DNA of 64,000 bases from Natronogracilivirga saccharolytica (GCF_017921895.1 NZ_JAFIDN010000006.1:124001-188000); one strand, 5' to 3'; positions 54,097 through 62,069 are shown, counted from the first letter of the stretch. Translations and numbers: made by a program. The notes: generated from the letters alone by a model not told the origin.

Positions 54097-55410
54097 ATGA
54101 CGACGACTGTAAAAGAGAAGAAGTTGCCTTACAAAGTTGCAGATATTTCCCTGCACGAATACGGCCGGAAGGAGATCCGGCTTGCAGAAGCCGAAATGCC
54201 CGGCCTTATGGCCCTGAGGGAGGAATTTGGCCCGCAGAAACCATTGAAAGGAGCACGCATTGCCGGATGTCTGCACATGACGATCCAGACCGCAGTGCTC
54301 ATCGAAACACTCGTTGAACTCGGCGCAGATGTCCAGTGGTCATCATGCAACATTTACTCGACCCAGGACCATGCAGCGGCAGCAATAGCCAAAGCCGGGG
54401 TACCGGTGTACGCATGGAAGGGCATGACCGAGGAAGAGTACGACTGGTGCATTGAACAGACCCTTTACTTCAGGGATGGCCAGCCGCTCAATTTGATTCT
54501 GGATGATGGCGGCGACCTCACCAATATGGTTCTGGACAATTACCCCGAACTGGCAAGCAAACTCAACGGTATTTCCGAAGAGACCACGACAGGTGTACTG
54601 AGACTGTATGATCGCATGAAGGCCGGAACGCTGCCTGTGCCGGCTATTAATGTCAACGACTCCGTAACCAAGTCCAAGTTTGACAATAAATACGGTTGCA
54701 AAGAATCCTGTGTGGATGCCATCCGTCGTGCCACCGATGTGATGATGGCCGGCAAAGTCGCCGTTGTAGCAGGTTACGGTGATGTCGGCAAAGGCTCGGC
54801 TGCCTCCCTGCGCGGTGCTGGAGCCCGCGTTATCGTCACTGAAATAGATCCGATCTGTGCACTGCAGGCTGCCATGGACGGCTACGAAGTCAAAAAGATG
54901 GCCGATGCCGTGGAAGAGGCCGATGTGGTCATTACCGCAACCGGCAACAAGGATATCCTGACCGATGTTCACTTCCGGAGCATGAAAGACAAAGCTATTG
55001 TCGGAAACATCGGTCACTTTGACAACGAAATCGACGTCAAATGGCTGAAAGACAATGCCGAAGAGATCAACATCAAGCCCCAGGTTGACCTGTTCCGTTT
55101 TGATGACGGACGCGAAATCATCCTTCTGTCACAGGGCCGGCTCATGAATCTGGGCAACGCTACCGGTCATCCGAGTTTCGTGATGAGCAACAGCTTCACC
55201 AATCAAACACTGGCTCAGATGGCACTCTGGCAGCGTCCCGATGACTTCGAAGTTGGTGTGCATGTCCTGCCGAAAGACCTGGATGAAAAAGTAGCGCGTC
55301 TCCACCTGAAGAAAATCGGCGTGGAGCTTGACGAACTGAATGATGGGCAGGCGCAATACATCGGAGTCCCGAAAGAGGGCCCGTACAAATCCGAAATGTA
55401 CCGTTACTAA
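54097..55410 (+). CDS. sahH: adenosylhomocysteinase
   Basis: Splits S-adenosylhomocysteine into adenosine and homocysteine. In the 437 residues the substrate domain has [15 protein letters not shown] and [17 protein letters not shown], then the catalytic stretch [13 protein letters not shown]. The NAD domain has [18 protein letters not shown] and [17 protein letters not shown], with the C-terminal YRY. It lies 18 nt after tlpA and ends before a terminator and tRNA-Arg. With the Asp-type phosphorylase at 38.7 kb, adenosine recycling could be completed, but deaminase and kinase genes are not in the window. Confidence 0.96.
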   Translation: MTTTVKEKKLPYKVADISLHEYGRKEIRLAEAEMPGLMALREEFGPQKPLKGARIAGCLHMTIQTAVLIETLVELGADVQWSSCNIYSTQDHAAAAIAKAGVPVYAWKGMTEEEYDWCIEQTLYFRDGQPLNLILDDGGDLTNMVLDNYPELASKLNGISEETTTGVLRLYDRMKAGTLPVPAINVNDSVTKSKFDNKYGCKESCVDAIRRATDVMMAGKVAVVAGYGDVGKGSAASLRGAGARVIVTEIDPICALQAAMDGYEVKKMADAVEEADVVITATGNKDILTDVHFRSMKDKAIVGNIGHFDNEIDVKWLKDNAEEINIKPQVDLFRFDDGREIILLSQGRLMNLGNATGHPSFVMSNSFTNQTLAQMALWQRPDDFEVGVHVLPKDLDEKVARLHLKKIGVELDELNDGQAQYIGVPKEGPYKSEMYRY

Positions 55411-55435
55411 GAATACACTGACGGCAATTTGCAAT

Positions 55436-55479
55436 AAGGGCTGACCGGGGGAGACACATTCCGGCTCAGCCCTTTATTG
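55436..55479 (+). terminator. transcription terminator after sahH
   Basis: AAGGGCTGACCGG and CCGGCTCAGCCCTT form a 13-bp stem with one bulged C and a 12-nt loop, followed by TATTGTGTTATT. Confidence 0.7.
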
Positions 55480-55507
55480 TGTTATTCTCAAAAACCTCTT
55501 ATCTTTG
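55477..55507 (+). promoter_or_regulatory. candidate promoter for tRNA-Arg
   Basis: TTG (55477-55479) followed after 20 nt by TATCTTTG (55500-55507), an exact TAnnTTTG. Transcription would begin just upstream of the tRNA at 55524. Confidence 0.5.
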
Positions 55508-55523
55508 AATTCTCGGCAAAAAT

Positions 55524-55597
<74 letters not shown>

Positions 55598-55919
55598 CCC
55601 GAATACAAAGCCCTGTGTTGCAATACATTATAGCAATGCAGGGCTTTTGTTATTTTGGGACGAAAAATGACATTTTTTTAACCTTGATATTCTGAACAAG
55701 CTGATTGGATTTTGCAACTTCCCGGATTGTGACACTTGCATGTTAATCGATACATTTTAAAGACCCGTTGACGGTACTTGGGGTGGTGCTGCTTGCCGGA
55801 TAAGCATGCATGAAATAAAATACAGGGGAGTCAGCCTTTTGCAAAGGTGTGCCTTGTAATACGATATTTTGCAGGATTCATGAGTCCTGGCTAAGAGCAA
55901 TGCGTGTTACACTCCCAGT
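55598..55919. other. intergenic region with the tRNA-Arg terminator, no gene recognised
   Basis: 322 nt. After the terminator (55607-55657) the rest is AT-rich, with a weak hairpin near 55839 (TTGCAAAGG/CCTTGTAA) and no credible coding frame. It is the boundary of the toxin-antitoxin segment; no duplicated tRNA 3' end, which would mark an integration site, was seen. Confidence 0.5.
55607..55657 (+). terminator. transcription terminator after tRNA-Arg
   Basis: AAAGCCCTGTGTTGC and GCAATGCAGGGCTTT form a 15-bp stem with two wobble pairs and an 11-nt loop, followed by TGTTATTTT. Confidence 0.85.
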
Positions 55920-56186
55920 TCAACCGTAATGAGTCCACATACGAATCACTTTTACAATTTTTTCTTTCTCGAGTACCTGGTAGACCAATCGGTGCCGGAT
56001 ATTTATACGCCTGGAGTACGCCCCCTCTAATTTCCCAATAAGTTTTTCATAAGGAGGATATTCTTCAAAAGGATTCTCTTTAATTATTTCCAATAACTCT
56101 TTAATCTTGGGCTTTAACCCTGAAGAAGCCGCTTTTCCGGCATCTTTTTTTGCTTGTTTTGTGTAAACGAGTTTGTATTTACTCAC
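55920..56186 (-). CDS. yoeB: YoeB-family toxin (mRNA interferase)
   Basis: An 88-residue RelE-fold toxin that cleaves mRNA at the ribosome. Diagnostic motifs are NPFEEYPPYEKL (about 38-49), SRRINIRHRLVYQV (about 58-71) with the catalytic Arg and the RH pair, and the last residues MWTHYG, where the C-terminal His-Tyr is part of the YoeB active site. It overlaps the antitoxin by 4 nt (ATGA). Low GC compared with the flanking genes. Full length, so probably functional. Confidence 0.9.
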   Translation of the reverse strand: MSKYKLVYTKQAKKDAGKAASSGLKPKIKELLEIIKENPFEEYPPYEKLIGKLEGAYSRRINIRHRLVYQVLEKEKIVKVIRMWTHYG

Positions 56187-56425
56187 CAGTCAAGCTCTTC
56201 ATCGGTTTCTTCAACAGGGGTCTGCAGTCCTTCAATTATGGATTCCTGCATTCCAGGAATGGAAGACAGATAGAGTGTTTCCTGAATCGAACGCCAGTCA
56301 TCCTCGCTGATAAGTACCGCATTGGTTCTCTTACCTGTAATTTGAATTGGCTCATGAGTTTCAGAAGCCTCATCCAATAGCCGGTAAATCTCTTTACGAG
56401 CCTGGGTCGCAGTTAATGTCTTCAT
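56183..56425 (-). CDS. yefM: YefM/Phd-family antitoxin
   Basis: An 80-residue antitoxin. The N-terminal Phd/YefM fold has TLTATQARKEIYRLLDEAS (about 3-21), ITGKRTNAVLISEDDWRSIQETLYL (about 29-53) and a C-terminal toxin-binding tail rich in Glu and Asp. It precedes and overlaps the toxin gene by 4 nt. A promoter with twin GTAC-core operators lies upstream. Confidence 0.9.
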   Translation of the reverse strand: MKTLTATQARKEIYRLLDEASETHEPIQITGKRTNAVLISEDDWRSIQETLYLSSIPGMQESIIEGLQTPVEETDEELDW

Positions 56426-56464
56426 AATAGTGTGGACTTAATTATGTTATCCATCATAATCAAT

Positions 56465-56493
56465 AACGTACGTTAATCCGTACTTGTTGTCAA
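56465..56493 (-). promoter_or_regulatory. yefM-yoeB promoter with twin GTAC operator sites
   Basis: On the minus strand TTG (56491-56493) and TACGTT (56465-56470) are 20 nt apart. The palindrome AACGTACGTT (56465-56474) covers the -7 element, and a second core CCGTAC (56478-56483) lies in the spacer. The GTAC cores (56468 and 56480) are 12 bp apart, the geometry known for the E. coli yefM-yoeB operator. Confidence 0.55.
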
Positions 56494-56569
56494 GCTTTAG
56501 AAGTAAGGTAGCAAAATGACCCATCCGGGCTGTCCCATCACCTCATGATGATAGTAGTCCTTATCCGCC

Positions 56570-57520
56570 TTACGGGGTTATCACCATCTTGCCCCTGGTA
56601 TGCAGTAATTCGACCTGCTCCAGCGCCTTGCCCGCTTCTTCCAGGCGGAATGCCTTTGTCACCGGCGCTTTCAGTTCGCCGTTGTCCGCCAATTCACTTA
56701 TCTGCTCCAGCTGACGCGCATTCGGCTCAACAAACACATACTGAAACCGGATGTCGGACCGCCTGTCCGGGTTGCTGTTCGTGATGGATACGAGCCTGCC
56801 ATTTTTTATCAGCGTATCCATACTCTGCGCCAGTGCCTCGCCTCTTGAGCAGTCAAAGATCATATCCACACCGGCCGGGACAATTTTCTCCACAGCTTCC
56901 CCTACGTGTCCCTCTTTATAGTCCACCGTATCATCAGCACCAAGCTCCTTCAGGTAGTCGTGGTTTTTGCTGCTTGCCACACCGATCACCCGCGCCCCAT
57001 TCCATTTCGCAAACTGGACCGCGAACGTGCCTACGCCTCCGGATGCTCCGAGGATCAGAACCGTATCTCCTTTCTGCACCTTGCCGGCATCAAACAGTGA
57101 CTGCCAGGCCGTAAGTCCGGCCAGCGGAATACCCCCGGCTTCTTCCGTGGTGAGATTTGTCGGGCTGTGCGCCAGGTAGCTTTCGGGCAGCGAGATGTAT
57201 TCGGCAAAGGCTCCGTGCTGAATCAACGGTCTCCGCGCATATGCATATACCGCGTCTCCTTCGCTGAAACGCCGTGCAGCATGTCCGCGCGCTTCCACAA
57301 CCCCCGCCACATCCCATCCTGGAATCAGCGGAAATTCCGAAGGAATAAAATCTTTCAGCATTCCACGGACTATTGCGCTGTCAACCGGGTTCACGCCTGC
57401 CGATTTCACACGGACAAGTACTTCTCCCTCCCCGGGTTCCGGCCGGTCCAGTTCTCCGGTTGTAACCGAATCCGGTCCGCCAAACGCTGCTATGTAGGAC
57501 GCCTTCATTTTTTTACTCAT
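56570..57520 (-). CDS. NADP-dependent zinc-independent quinone-oxidoreductase-like protein (MDR)
   Basis: Medium-chain dehydrogenase/reductase of 316 residues. The N-terminal domain (about 1-130) has LVRVKSAGVNPVDSAIVRG and PLIPGWDVAGVVEARG, but not the Cys and His ligands of zinc alcohol dehydrogenases. The Rossmann domain has VLILGASGGVGTFAVQFAKWNGARVIG (about 146-172). The family reduces quinones or enals; the substrate is unknown. It lies between two toxin-antitoxin modules, with GC like the core genome. Confidence 0.88.
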   Translation of the reverse strand: MSKKMKASYIAAFGGPDSVTTGELDRPEPGEGEVLVRVKSAGVNPVDSAIVRGMLKDFIPSEFPLIPGWDVAGVVEARGHAARRFSEGDAVYAYARRPLIQHGAFAEYISLPESYLAHSPTNLTTEEAGGIPLAGLTAWQSLFDAGKVQKGDTVLILGASGGVGTFAVQFAKWNGARVIGVASSKNHDYLKELGADDTVDYKEGHVGEAVEKIVPAGVDMIFDCSRGEALAQSMDTLIKNGRLVSITNSNPDRRSDIRFQYVFVEPNARQLEQISELADNGELKAPVTKAFRLEEAGKALEQVELLHTRGKMVITP

Positions 57521-58116
57521 AATCGTCTTGTTTAATGTTGATCGTTAATGGATATCGTTTATGGCATCTATCGGTAAAACAGTTGCCGGAGAGCATACGT
57601 TTCGAGACGGCATTGATCGATCATATCCCGACGCAATCGACCGCAACACCGAACTCGCACCGCTTGATTGGGTGCGGCAGCTGCCCTGGATTTTTTTGAT
57701 GTCGGATAAACAGCCAAATAAACTGAGGTATCGGTGTGTACTGCCCCTGCTCCGAGATGCACCATAACTGGAATGGCGGATGATTGCCATAGCCAAACGT
57801 TTGATCATCCGGGTTCAGGGAACGCAATATTTTCTATGGCCGTCCAATAGACCTTGGGCCGGTGAGTGCCGGAATCGTTCCGGACACGTCAACCGTTGAG
57901 CCTCTATATATGTTTGGTGCAGTCACATGAACTGTAAAACCGATTCTGAAAATTGTTTGCAGTACAAAACTGTTAAAAGACAGCGGAATCGCTTAGGCCG
58001 GAAAGGATTCTTTACTGGTCAGGGATGAATATTGCCTGTTGACAATGGAGGCCATATATATGTTACAGAGCTGATTAAGGATGGGCTTCTAATTTCAGGA
58101 ATCTTATTTTTGGATA
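57521..58116. other. 596-nt region without a recognised gene
   Basis: No frame in this stretch has a family match or good codon pattern. One small hairpin is clear: GTGCCGGAA-TCG-TTCCGGaCAC (57866-57887, one bulged A), followed by the palindrome TCAACCGTTGA. It may be decayed accessory DNA. Confidence 0.5.
57866..57887. repeat. 9-bp hairpin with bulged A
   Basis: GTGCCGGAA, loop TCG, TTCCGG(A)CAC. No U-run follows. It stands inside the gene-poor region. Confidence 0.4.
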
Positions 58117-58269
58117 TTATTTACTGCGAACCGAATGTTTTTGCCTTCTTTGCCGGAAATAGTCCAGAATTTCTTTGGCAGACTTTCCCTTCGTATCGGC
58201 CGCGATCCGATCACGCTCTTTACGGACTGTTTTTACACAATCAAATTTTTTTTCAGTTGTCGTCTTCAT
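58117..58269 (-). CDS. 50-residue putative antitoxin partner of the PIN toxin
   Basis: A short gene, ATG at 58269 to TAA at 58117, that overlaps the end of the upstream PIN gene by 17 nt in another frame. The product begins KKFDCVKTVRKERDRIAADT and continues with KGKSAKEILDYFRQRRQK. This pattern (K-K-F-D-x-V, R-x-x-R-D-x-I, then a Y/F-x-R helix) recurs in small proteins encoded next to PIN toxins of this kind, as far as I recall. No membrane or signal segment. Antitoxin role is inferred from context. Confidence 0.65.
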   Translation of the reverse strand: MKTTTEKKFDCVKTVRKERDRIAADTKGKSAKEILDYFRQRRQKHSVRSK

Positions 58270-58717
58270 AATCAAAAGATTCACGAGGGTTTCTTATTTC
58301 CAACGTTTGATATCCGAATTTAAGATTGACCGAATTATACCCTTGAATTCGCTCAATGTTTACAATGTGCTTGAAATTCCAACTTACGAGCAAATCTGCT
58401 TTTTGGATTGTTGCAATCGCAATGTGGAAGCAATCGGCCATACTTGATGGACCTACAACGTTCTCGGCGATGTAATTTTTTGCCAGTTTTACGGCTTCTT
58501 CACCCAGATTTACATGTTGCAACCTATTGTCAGGAATAGAGTTGACAAAACTGGTAATGTCATCGGGTGCAGAAGAGAGCTCATCGTCGATAACATCTGA
58601 ATACAGGAGGATAATGTCAGTTTGAAACACACGATCAAAAAATTTATCTGTCCAAAAAGCAAATTCATCATCGAATTTGCCTCCAAAAACGGATGTATCA
58701 AGGTAAAAAGTTCTCAT
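58253..58717 (-). CDS. PIN-domain protein, VapC-like toxin
   Basis: A 154-residue PIN-domain nuclease. The acidic metal ligands are Asp7 in FYLDTSVFGGKFD, the Glu in DVIDDELSS, and the Asp in SSMADCFHIAIATIQKADLLVSW; NFKHIVN is the usual end of the fold. The extended C-terminus (about 128-154) is charged. Its gene overlaps the small downstream gene, giving toxin-first order. AT-rich like the other toxin genes. No YefM-like gene is upstream. Confidence 0.85.
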   Translation of the reverse strand: MRTFYLDTSVFGGKFDDEFAFWTDKFFDRVFQTDIILLYSDVIDDELSSAPDDITSFVNSIPDNRLQHVNLGEEAVKLAKNYIAENVVGPSSMADCFHIAIATIQKADLLVSWNFKHIVNIERIQGYNSVNLKFGYQTLEIRNPRESFDYEDDN

Positions 58718-58839
58718 AGACTCAATATAGCCACTGAGTGTCTGGAGACAAATATTAGATTACTATATCCCGTGATAAGGAGTACTTCCCTATTGGCATT
58801 ACATCAAAACTGCAAATCAATGAAGCTCTCCAACGGCCA

Positions 58840-58913
58840 GTGTTTTACCGGAAGGCGGTAATTATGAACAGAAAAGACTGGCGAAAATCAGTCCGCCTGT
58901 CCGGTTGAAACAC
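58840..58913. repeat. 19-bp imperfect inverted repeat with two bulged bases beside vapC
   Basis: Left arm 58840-58858 and right arm 58893-58913 pair over 19 bp, with one G-U pair and two single bulges, both on the right arm (G58899 and T58906); the loop is 34 nt. It begins 4 nt beyond the vapC stop codon. It resembles a folded recombination site of integron cassettes in its bulges, but the GTT core is not present. Confidence 0.6.
58872..58894 (-). terminator. possible terminator of the phd-vapC operon
   Basis: On the minus strand GGACTG and CAGTCT form a 6-bp stem (one G-U) around ATTTTCGC, followed by TTTCTGTT, 24 nt after the vapC stop. It uses bases of the larger inverted repeat, so only one of the two structures can form at a time. 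Confidence 0.4.
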
Positions 58914-58917
58914 AATG

Positions 58918-59355
58918 TTACGTTTCGGTACCAGAAAATTCCCAAGGATTAATGATATGAACTCCAGATGGTTTCATATCACTGACATTTCTTGTCACCA
59001 CACTTAAATCATGGACCAGAGCCGTTGCTGCAATTAAGCCGTCAATAGCCGGTAGAGGTGTACCCTTGGTTTCAGAGAATGCCTGAATCTCGCCCCATTT
59101 TTTTACCTCAGCCATAGTAACGTCAAGAACCCGATTTCGAAACCTTTGCTTAAAATCATTATTGACCCAGTTAACAAGTGTGGTCTTTTTCTTTGATGCC
59201 GATAGTTTTTCGATGCCCTTAATCAACTCCCCGAAAGTAATAACACTTAAATACATTTCGGTTTCATCGTTGTCGGAAAACCAGGTTTTTACATTTGGCT
59301 CTGGCTGATTTTTTGTGAGTTCAGAGATGCAGCAGGTGTCAATCAGGAAGCTCAT
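58918..59355 (-). CDS. VapC-family toxin (PIN-domain ribonuclease)
   Basis: A 145-residue PIN toxin of the FitB/VapC type. Metal ligands are Asp6 in SFLIDTCCISELTK, the Glu in ITFGELIKGIE, and Asp in LPAIDGLIAATALVHDLSVVTRN, with the last stretch PSGVHIINPWE typical. It overlaps the upstream antitoxin by 4 nt. VapC proteins cut specific tRNAs or rRNA; the target here is unknown. Confidence 0.9.
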   Translation of the reverse strand: MSFLIDTCCISELTKNQPEPNVKTWFSDNDETEMYLSVITFGELIKGIEKLSASKKKTTLVNWVNNDFKQRFRNRVLDVTMAEVKKWGEIQAFSETKGTPLPAIDGLIAATALVHDLSVVTRNVSDMKPSGVHIINPWEFSGTET

Positions 59356-59606
59356 AACGAAACATCGCGTGAAGAGGATTTGTCCCTTCTGGTATCAAGT
59401 TCGACAGAGTTGAGAGGGGACGACTGCAAAAAATTGACAAGTGAGTTTCCGGGACGGTCCAGTTTGCGATAGTCCTCAATGGAAAGGACGACCACAGAGT
59501 CTTTTCCGTGTTTACTGACAAACTGAGGTCCATCTTCGGAAGCTTTGCGAACCAACTCGCTGAACCTGTTTTTGGCGTCTTGTAAGTGCCACTTTTTGAT
59601 TTTCAT
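59352..59606 (-). CDS. Phd/YefM-family antitoxin
   Basis: An 84-residue antitoxin: KKWHLQDAKNRFSELVRKA (about 4-22), then PQFVSKHGKDSVVVLSIEDYRKL (about 27-49), the Phd/YefM DNA-binding fold. The tail (about 60-84) should bind the toxin. Its gene is first in the operon and overlaps vapC by 4 nt. A promoter and palindromic operator lie directly upstream. Confidence 0.88.
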   Translation of the reverse strand: MKIKKWHLQDAKNRFSELVRKASEDGPQFVSKHGKDSVVVLSIEDYRKLDRPGNSLVNFLQSSPLNSVELDTRRDKSSSRDVSL

Positions 59607-59621
59607 GCCATTTATATATGT

Positions 59622-59634
59622 CTAGACTGTCTAG
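59622..59634. promoter_or_regulatory. palindromic operator of the phd-vapC operon
   Basis: CTAGAC-T-GTCTAG, a perfect 6-bp inverted repeat around one base, 16-28 nt before the antitoxin start and just downstream of the promoter -7 element. It is where an antitoxin-toxin complex would bind for autorepression. Confidence 0.55.
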
Positions 59635-59637
59635 TTT

Positions 59638-59670
59638 GAAATATACCTATAAAACTTGAACCATGACAAA
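59638..59670 (-). promoter_or_regulatory. candidate promoter of the phd-vapC operon
   Basis: On the minus strand TTTG (59667-59670) followed after 21 nt by TATATTTC (59638-59645), one base from the consensus TAnnTTTG. The operator CTAGACTGTCTAG overlaps the expected start of transcription. Confidence 0.55.
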
Positions 59671-59802
59671 TTATTGTCGATCACGGTATGCAGCGATCAG
59701 AAACTTAACTGGTTATTATATGTCAAAACAGTTCATACGGAAATCTTAATATTTCATTCCAGCCTAAAGTGCTGAAGTTATTTTTACTATTAAAAGAAAA
59801 CT

Positions 59803-60345
59803 ATGAAAAAGATCGCTTACGCTGCATTTGCATGCTTAGTTTCTGTATTCGTATTGACCAGCTGCGGGATATTTGGTTCGGACGACGATGATTCCATCAA
59901 TGGTAATAATGGCAATTGGCCCAGGGATACCGAAACCGAGGTGGTCGATGTCACCAATCCTGAAACAGGACGCATCTGGATGGATCGCAATCTGGGTGCT
60001 TCGCGCGTGGCGACCTCTCCCGTCGACCCCGAGGGTTATGGCGACAGATACCAGTGGGGCCGCCCGGCCGACGGGCACCAGGAGACCCCCTTTTCAACTA
60101 TTTCCGCATTAAGCCGCTTTGACCAGCCTGGCCACGGGCATTTTATCACAAGCAGCAGTGAGTATAATTTGGATTGGCGCAAAAGCAATGGTTCGATCTT
60201 CTCTACCGGTGCCCCTTATGGCCACTATTGGTCGAGTACCGTATCCGATAGCCACGCACAGTCACTGGAATTCAGTGTGCCTGCCCACGTACGAGATTTC
60301 GGCCGGGTGTCGGGTCTCTCTGTCCGCTGCATCAAGGACGAATGA
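59803..60345 (+). CDS. FISUMP-domain lipoprotein, shortened
   Basis: A 180-residue lipoprotein. The signal peptide ends in LTSC with Cys21 as the lipidated residue, followed by a Gly/Asp/Asn-rich spacer. The FISUMP domain (Fibrobacter succinogenes major paralogous domain) starts VVDVTNPETGRIWMDRNLGASRVATSP and has YGDRYQWGRPADGHQ, then ends YWSSTVSDSHAQSLEF and SVRCIKDE. The usual middle stretch with PCPSGYRLPTxAEW is missing, so about 60 residues have been lost while the frame is kept. Function unknown; the family is a surface protein domain. Confidence 0.82.
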   Translation: MKKIAYAAFACLVSVFVLTSCGIFGSDDDDSINGNNGNWPRDTETEVVDVTNPETGRIWMDRNLGASRVATSPVDPEGYGDRYQWGRPADGHQETPFSTISALSRFDQPGHGHFITSSSEYNLDWRKSNGSIFSTGAPYGHYWSSTVSDSHAQSLEFSVPAHVRDFGRVSGLSVRCIKDE

Positions 60346-60348
60346 GCC

Positions 60349-60525
60349 TTAGAATTCCTTTTTCTCAACAGGCTTCAAAACTACGATCAGGAAGGTTGCG
60401 ACCGGACCAATGAGCAGCGATATCAGCCACCAGGCCAATCCGCTCCGTCCTTTGCTTTGTGCCAAACCGGCGTTGATAAGCGAAAGTGTTCCCCATCCTG
60501 CGGCGTATGGTGTCGGATCATTCAT
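60349..60525 (-). CDS. 58-residue small membrane protein
   Basis: ATG 60525 to TAA 60349. The product has a short N-terminal part (NDPTPYAAGWGTLSLINAGL), a basic turn (QSKGRSG) and one membrane helix (about 30-52, LAWWLISLLIGPVATFLIVVL) with a basic end (KPVEKKEF). The pattern GRSGLAWWLxSLLxGP is seen in small conserved proteins of unknown role. It converges with the FISUMP gene (3 nt between stop codons). Confidence 0.65.
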   Translation of the reverse strand: MNDPTPYAAGWGTLSLINAGLAQSKGRSGLAWWLISLLIGPVATFLIVVLKPVEKKEF

Positions 60526-60710
60526 AATTTCGGATTGATTCGGTTATTAGTTGATTGAATGTTGATTGAATCCGGGTTATTAAGATGATTAGCCGGTGCC
60601 CGGCGGGGTGAACGATTGTGCTACGCGAAAACGGCGGACAAAACCGCAATAACACATCCGCATAAATATCAAACATATACCGGAATAACAAAAGGAATTG
60701 CTGAGACAGC

Positions 60711-62069
60711 TTACGGAATGCTTTGAATCTTTTCCAGGCGATCTTCGAGCCTTGAGGTTTCGGGATACAGTGTGATTGCGAGTTCAAATATCTTTTGCGC
60801 TGTCTCCGGCTGTCCCCTCTCCAGATAAAAATCGCCGAGCCGGATGAACTCACTCAGACTGAAGTCGCATTCATCGCCGCGCTCTTCTCTCAGTTCACTG
60901 TAAAATAATATGGCTTCTTCGATTCCACTTTGCTCAATCACACTTCCCAATACATGGGAAACCGGTTCTCTCACTTCAACAGATGCAGAAAGCCCGAACA
61001 GCAAATCACGCAGTGCAAAATAGGTTCGCGAGGTACACTGTTTGGTATTGTCCAGAATGATCAATGTATAGTCGCTGAACGCGAAGTATGTCAGCTGAGA
61101 AGAAAATCCGTGTATATTGCCGGAGTGACTCACCACCAGATCATTTTTAGACCCGATACGCTGGCTTCCGATGAAAACACCGTATCCGTAGTCCTCTTTC
61201 TGGGGTGTAACCATATTTTGCAGATATTCCTGATCCTCGAGCAACAGGCCGTCAAACAGCGCCCTCGTCCATTTGAAAAGATCTTTCGCTGTTGAGTACA
61301 TCATACCCGCCGAAAAGCCGGCGCTTGAGTGGAAAAAAGGTGCACGCTCATATCCGGCCGGTGTTCTTTCATAACCCTCCGCAAGCCGTTCTATGATTTT
61401 TCCCGTAGCAGCGTACCCGGTGTCCTCCAGTCCTGCCGGCTCCAGAATGTATTTTTGCAGCGCTTCTTCATAGGTAAGGCCGCTGGCCTGCTCAATGATG
61501 AGTCCGAGCAGGTAATATCCGGAGTTACCGTAGTTCCAGTCCGTACCCGGTTCAAACTCAAGTTCCAGTTCAGAAAAGTGTTTTACAAACTCATAGCGGT
61601 CATGTTCATGAATCGCTTTTTCTTCCAGGAACCCGGGCAGCTCCAGGTAATCGGGAATACCCGCTGTCTGAACCAGCAGTTGTTCGATGGTGATGCGATT
61701 ACCGGGCCCGGCGGGATAATCCGGCAGGAAATCGGTAATGACGTCATCAAGAGCAAGCTTGTCAGCTTCAACAAGGCACAGGACCAGATTGGCAGTAAAT
61801 GATTTGGTGATGGAAGCTATTTTAAACCTTGTATCTGTGGTGTTCGGGATATCCCACTCGAAGCTGGCCGTCCCGAATGCTTCGTGATAGATGATATCAT
61901 CGCCGTCTGCCGCCAGGACCACGCCGTTAAACAGGCCAAAGTCATGCAGACGGGAGAGTGTTTCATCGATCGCATCCGCCGGATCATTTGTCAGGCCATG
62001 GGCCGGACTGATGGAGCACAGGATCAATCCGGAAGCAAAAACGATTCGATATAGGAACCGATTAATCAT
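60711..62069 (-). CDS. class C beta-lactamase-like serine hydrolase
   Basis: A secreted serine hydrolase of the beta-lactamase/D-alanyl-D-alanine carboxypeptidase fold. ATG 62069 gives a 452-residue protein with a signal peptide (about 1-25, ending PAHG); the frame is open to 62123. The active site is SITK (about 86-89), the second motif is YGNSGYY (Tyr-x-Asn), and the third is HSGNIHG in place of KTG. The C-terminal tail (about 400-452) is TPR-like (FYLERGQPETAQKIFELAI). Probably not a resistance enzyme; the substrate may be a peptide or ester. Confidence 0.85.
   Translation of the reverse strand: MINRFLYRIVFASGLILCSISPAHGLTNDPADAIDETLSRLHDFGLFNGVVLAADGDDIIYHEAFGTASFEWDIPNTTDTRFKIASITKSFTANLVLCLVEADKLALDDVITDFLPDYPAGPGNRITIEQLLVQTAGIPDYLELPGFLEEKAIHEHDRYEFVKHFSELELEFEPGTDWNYGNSGYYLLGLIIEQASGLTYEEALQKYILEPAGLEDTGYAATGKIIERLAEGYERTPAGYERAPFFHSSAGFSAGMMYSTAKDLFKWTRALFDGLLLEDQEYLQNMVTPQKEDYGYGVFIGSQRIGSKNDLVVSHSGNIHGFSSQLTYFAFSDYTLIILDNTKQCTSRTYFALRDLLFGLSASVEVREPVSHVLGSVIEQSGIEEAILFYSELREERGDECDFSLSEFIRLGDFYLERGQPETAQKIFELAITLYPETSRLEDRLEKIQSIP

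Noticed and set aside
57545-57827. Open frames of 65-87 codons in the gene-poor stretch
   Set aside because: No family match, no codon pattern, and several overlapping frames on both strands of similar length; treated as chance.
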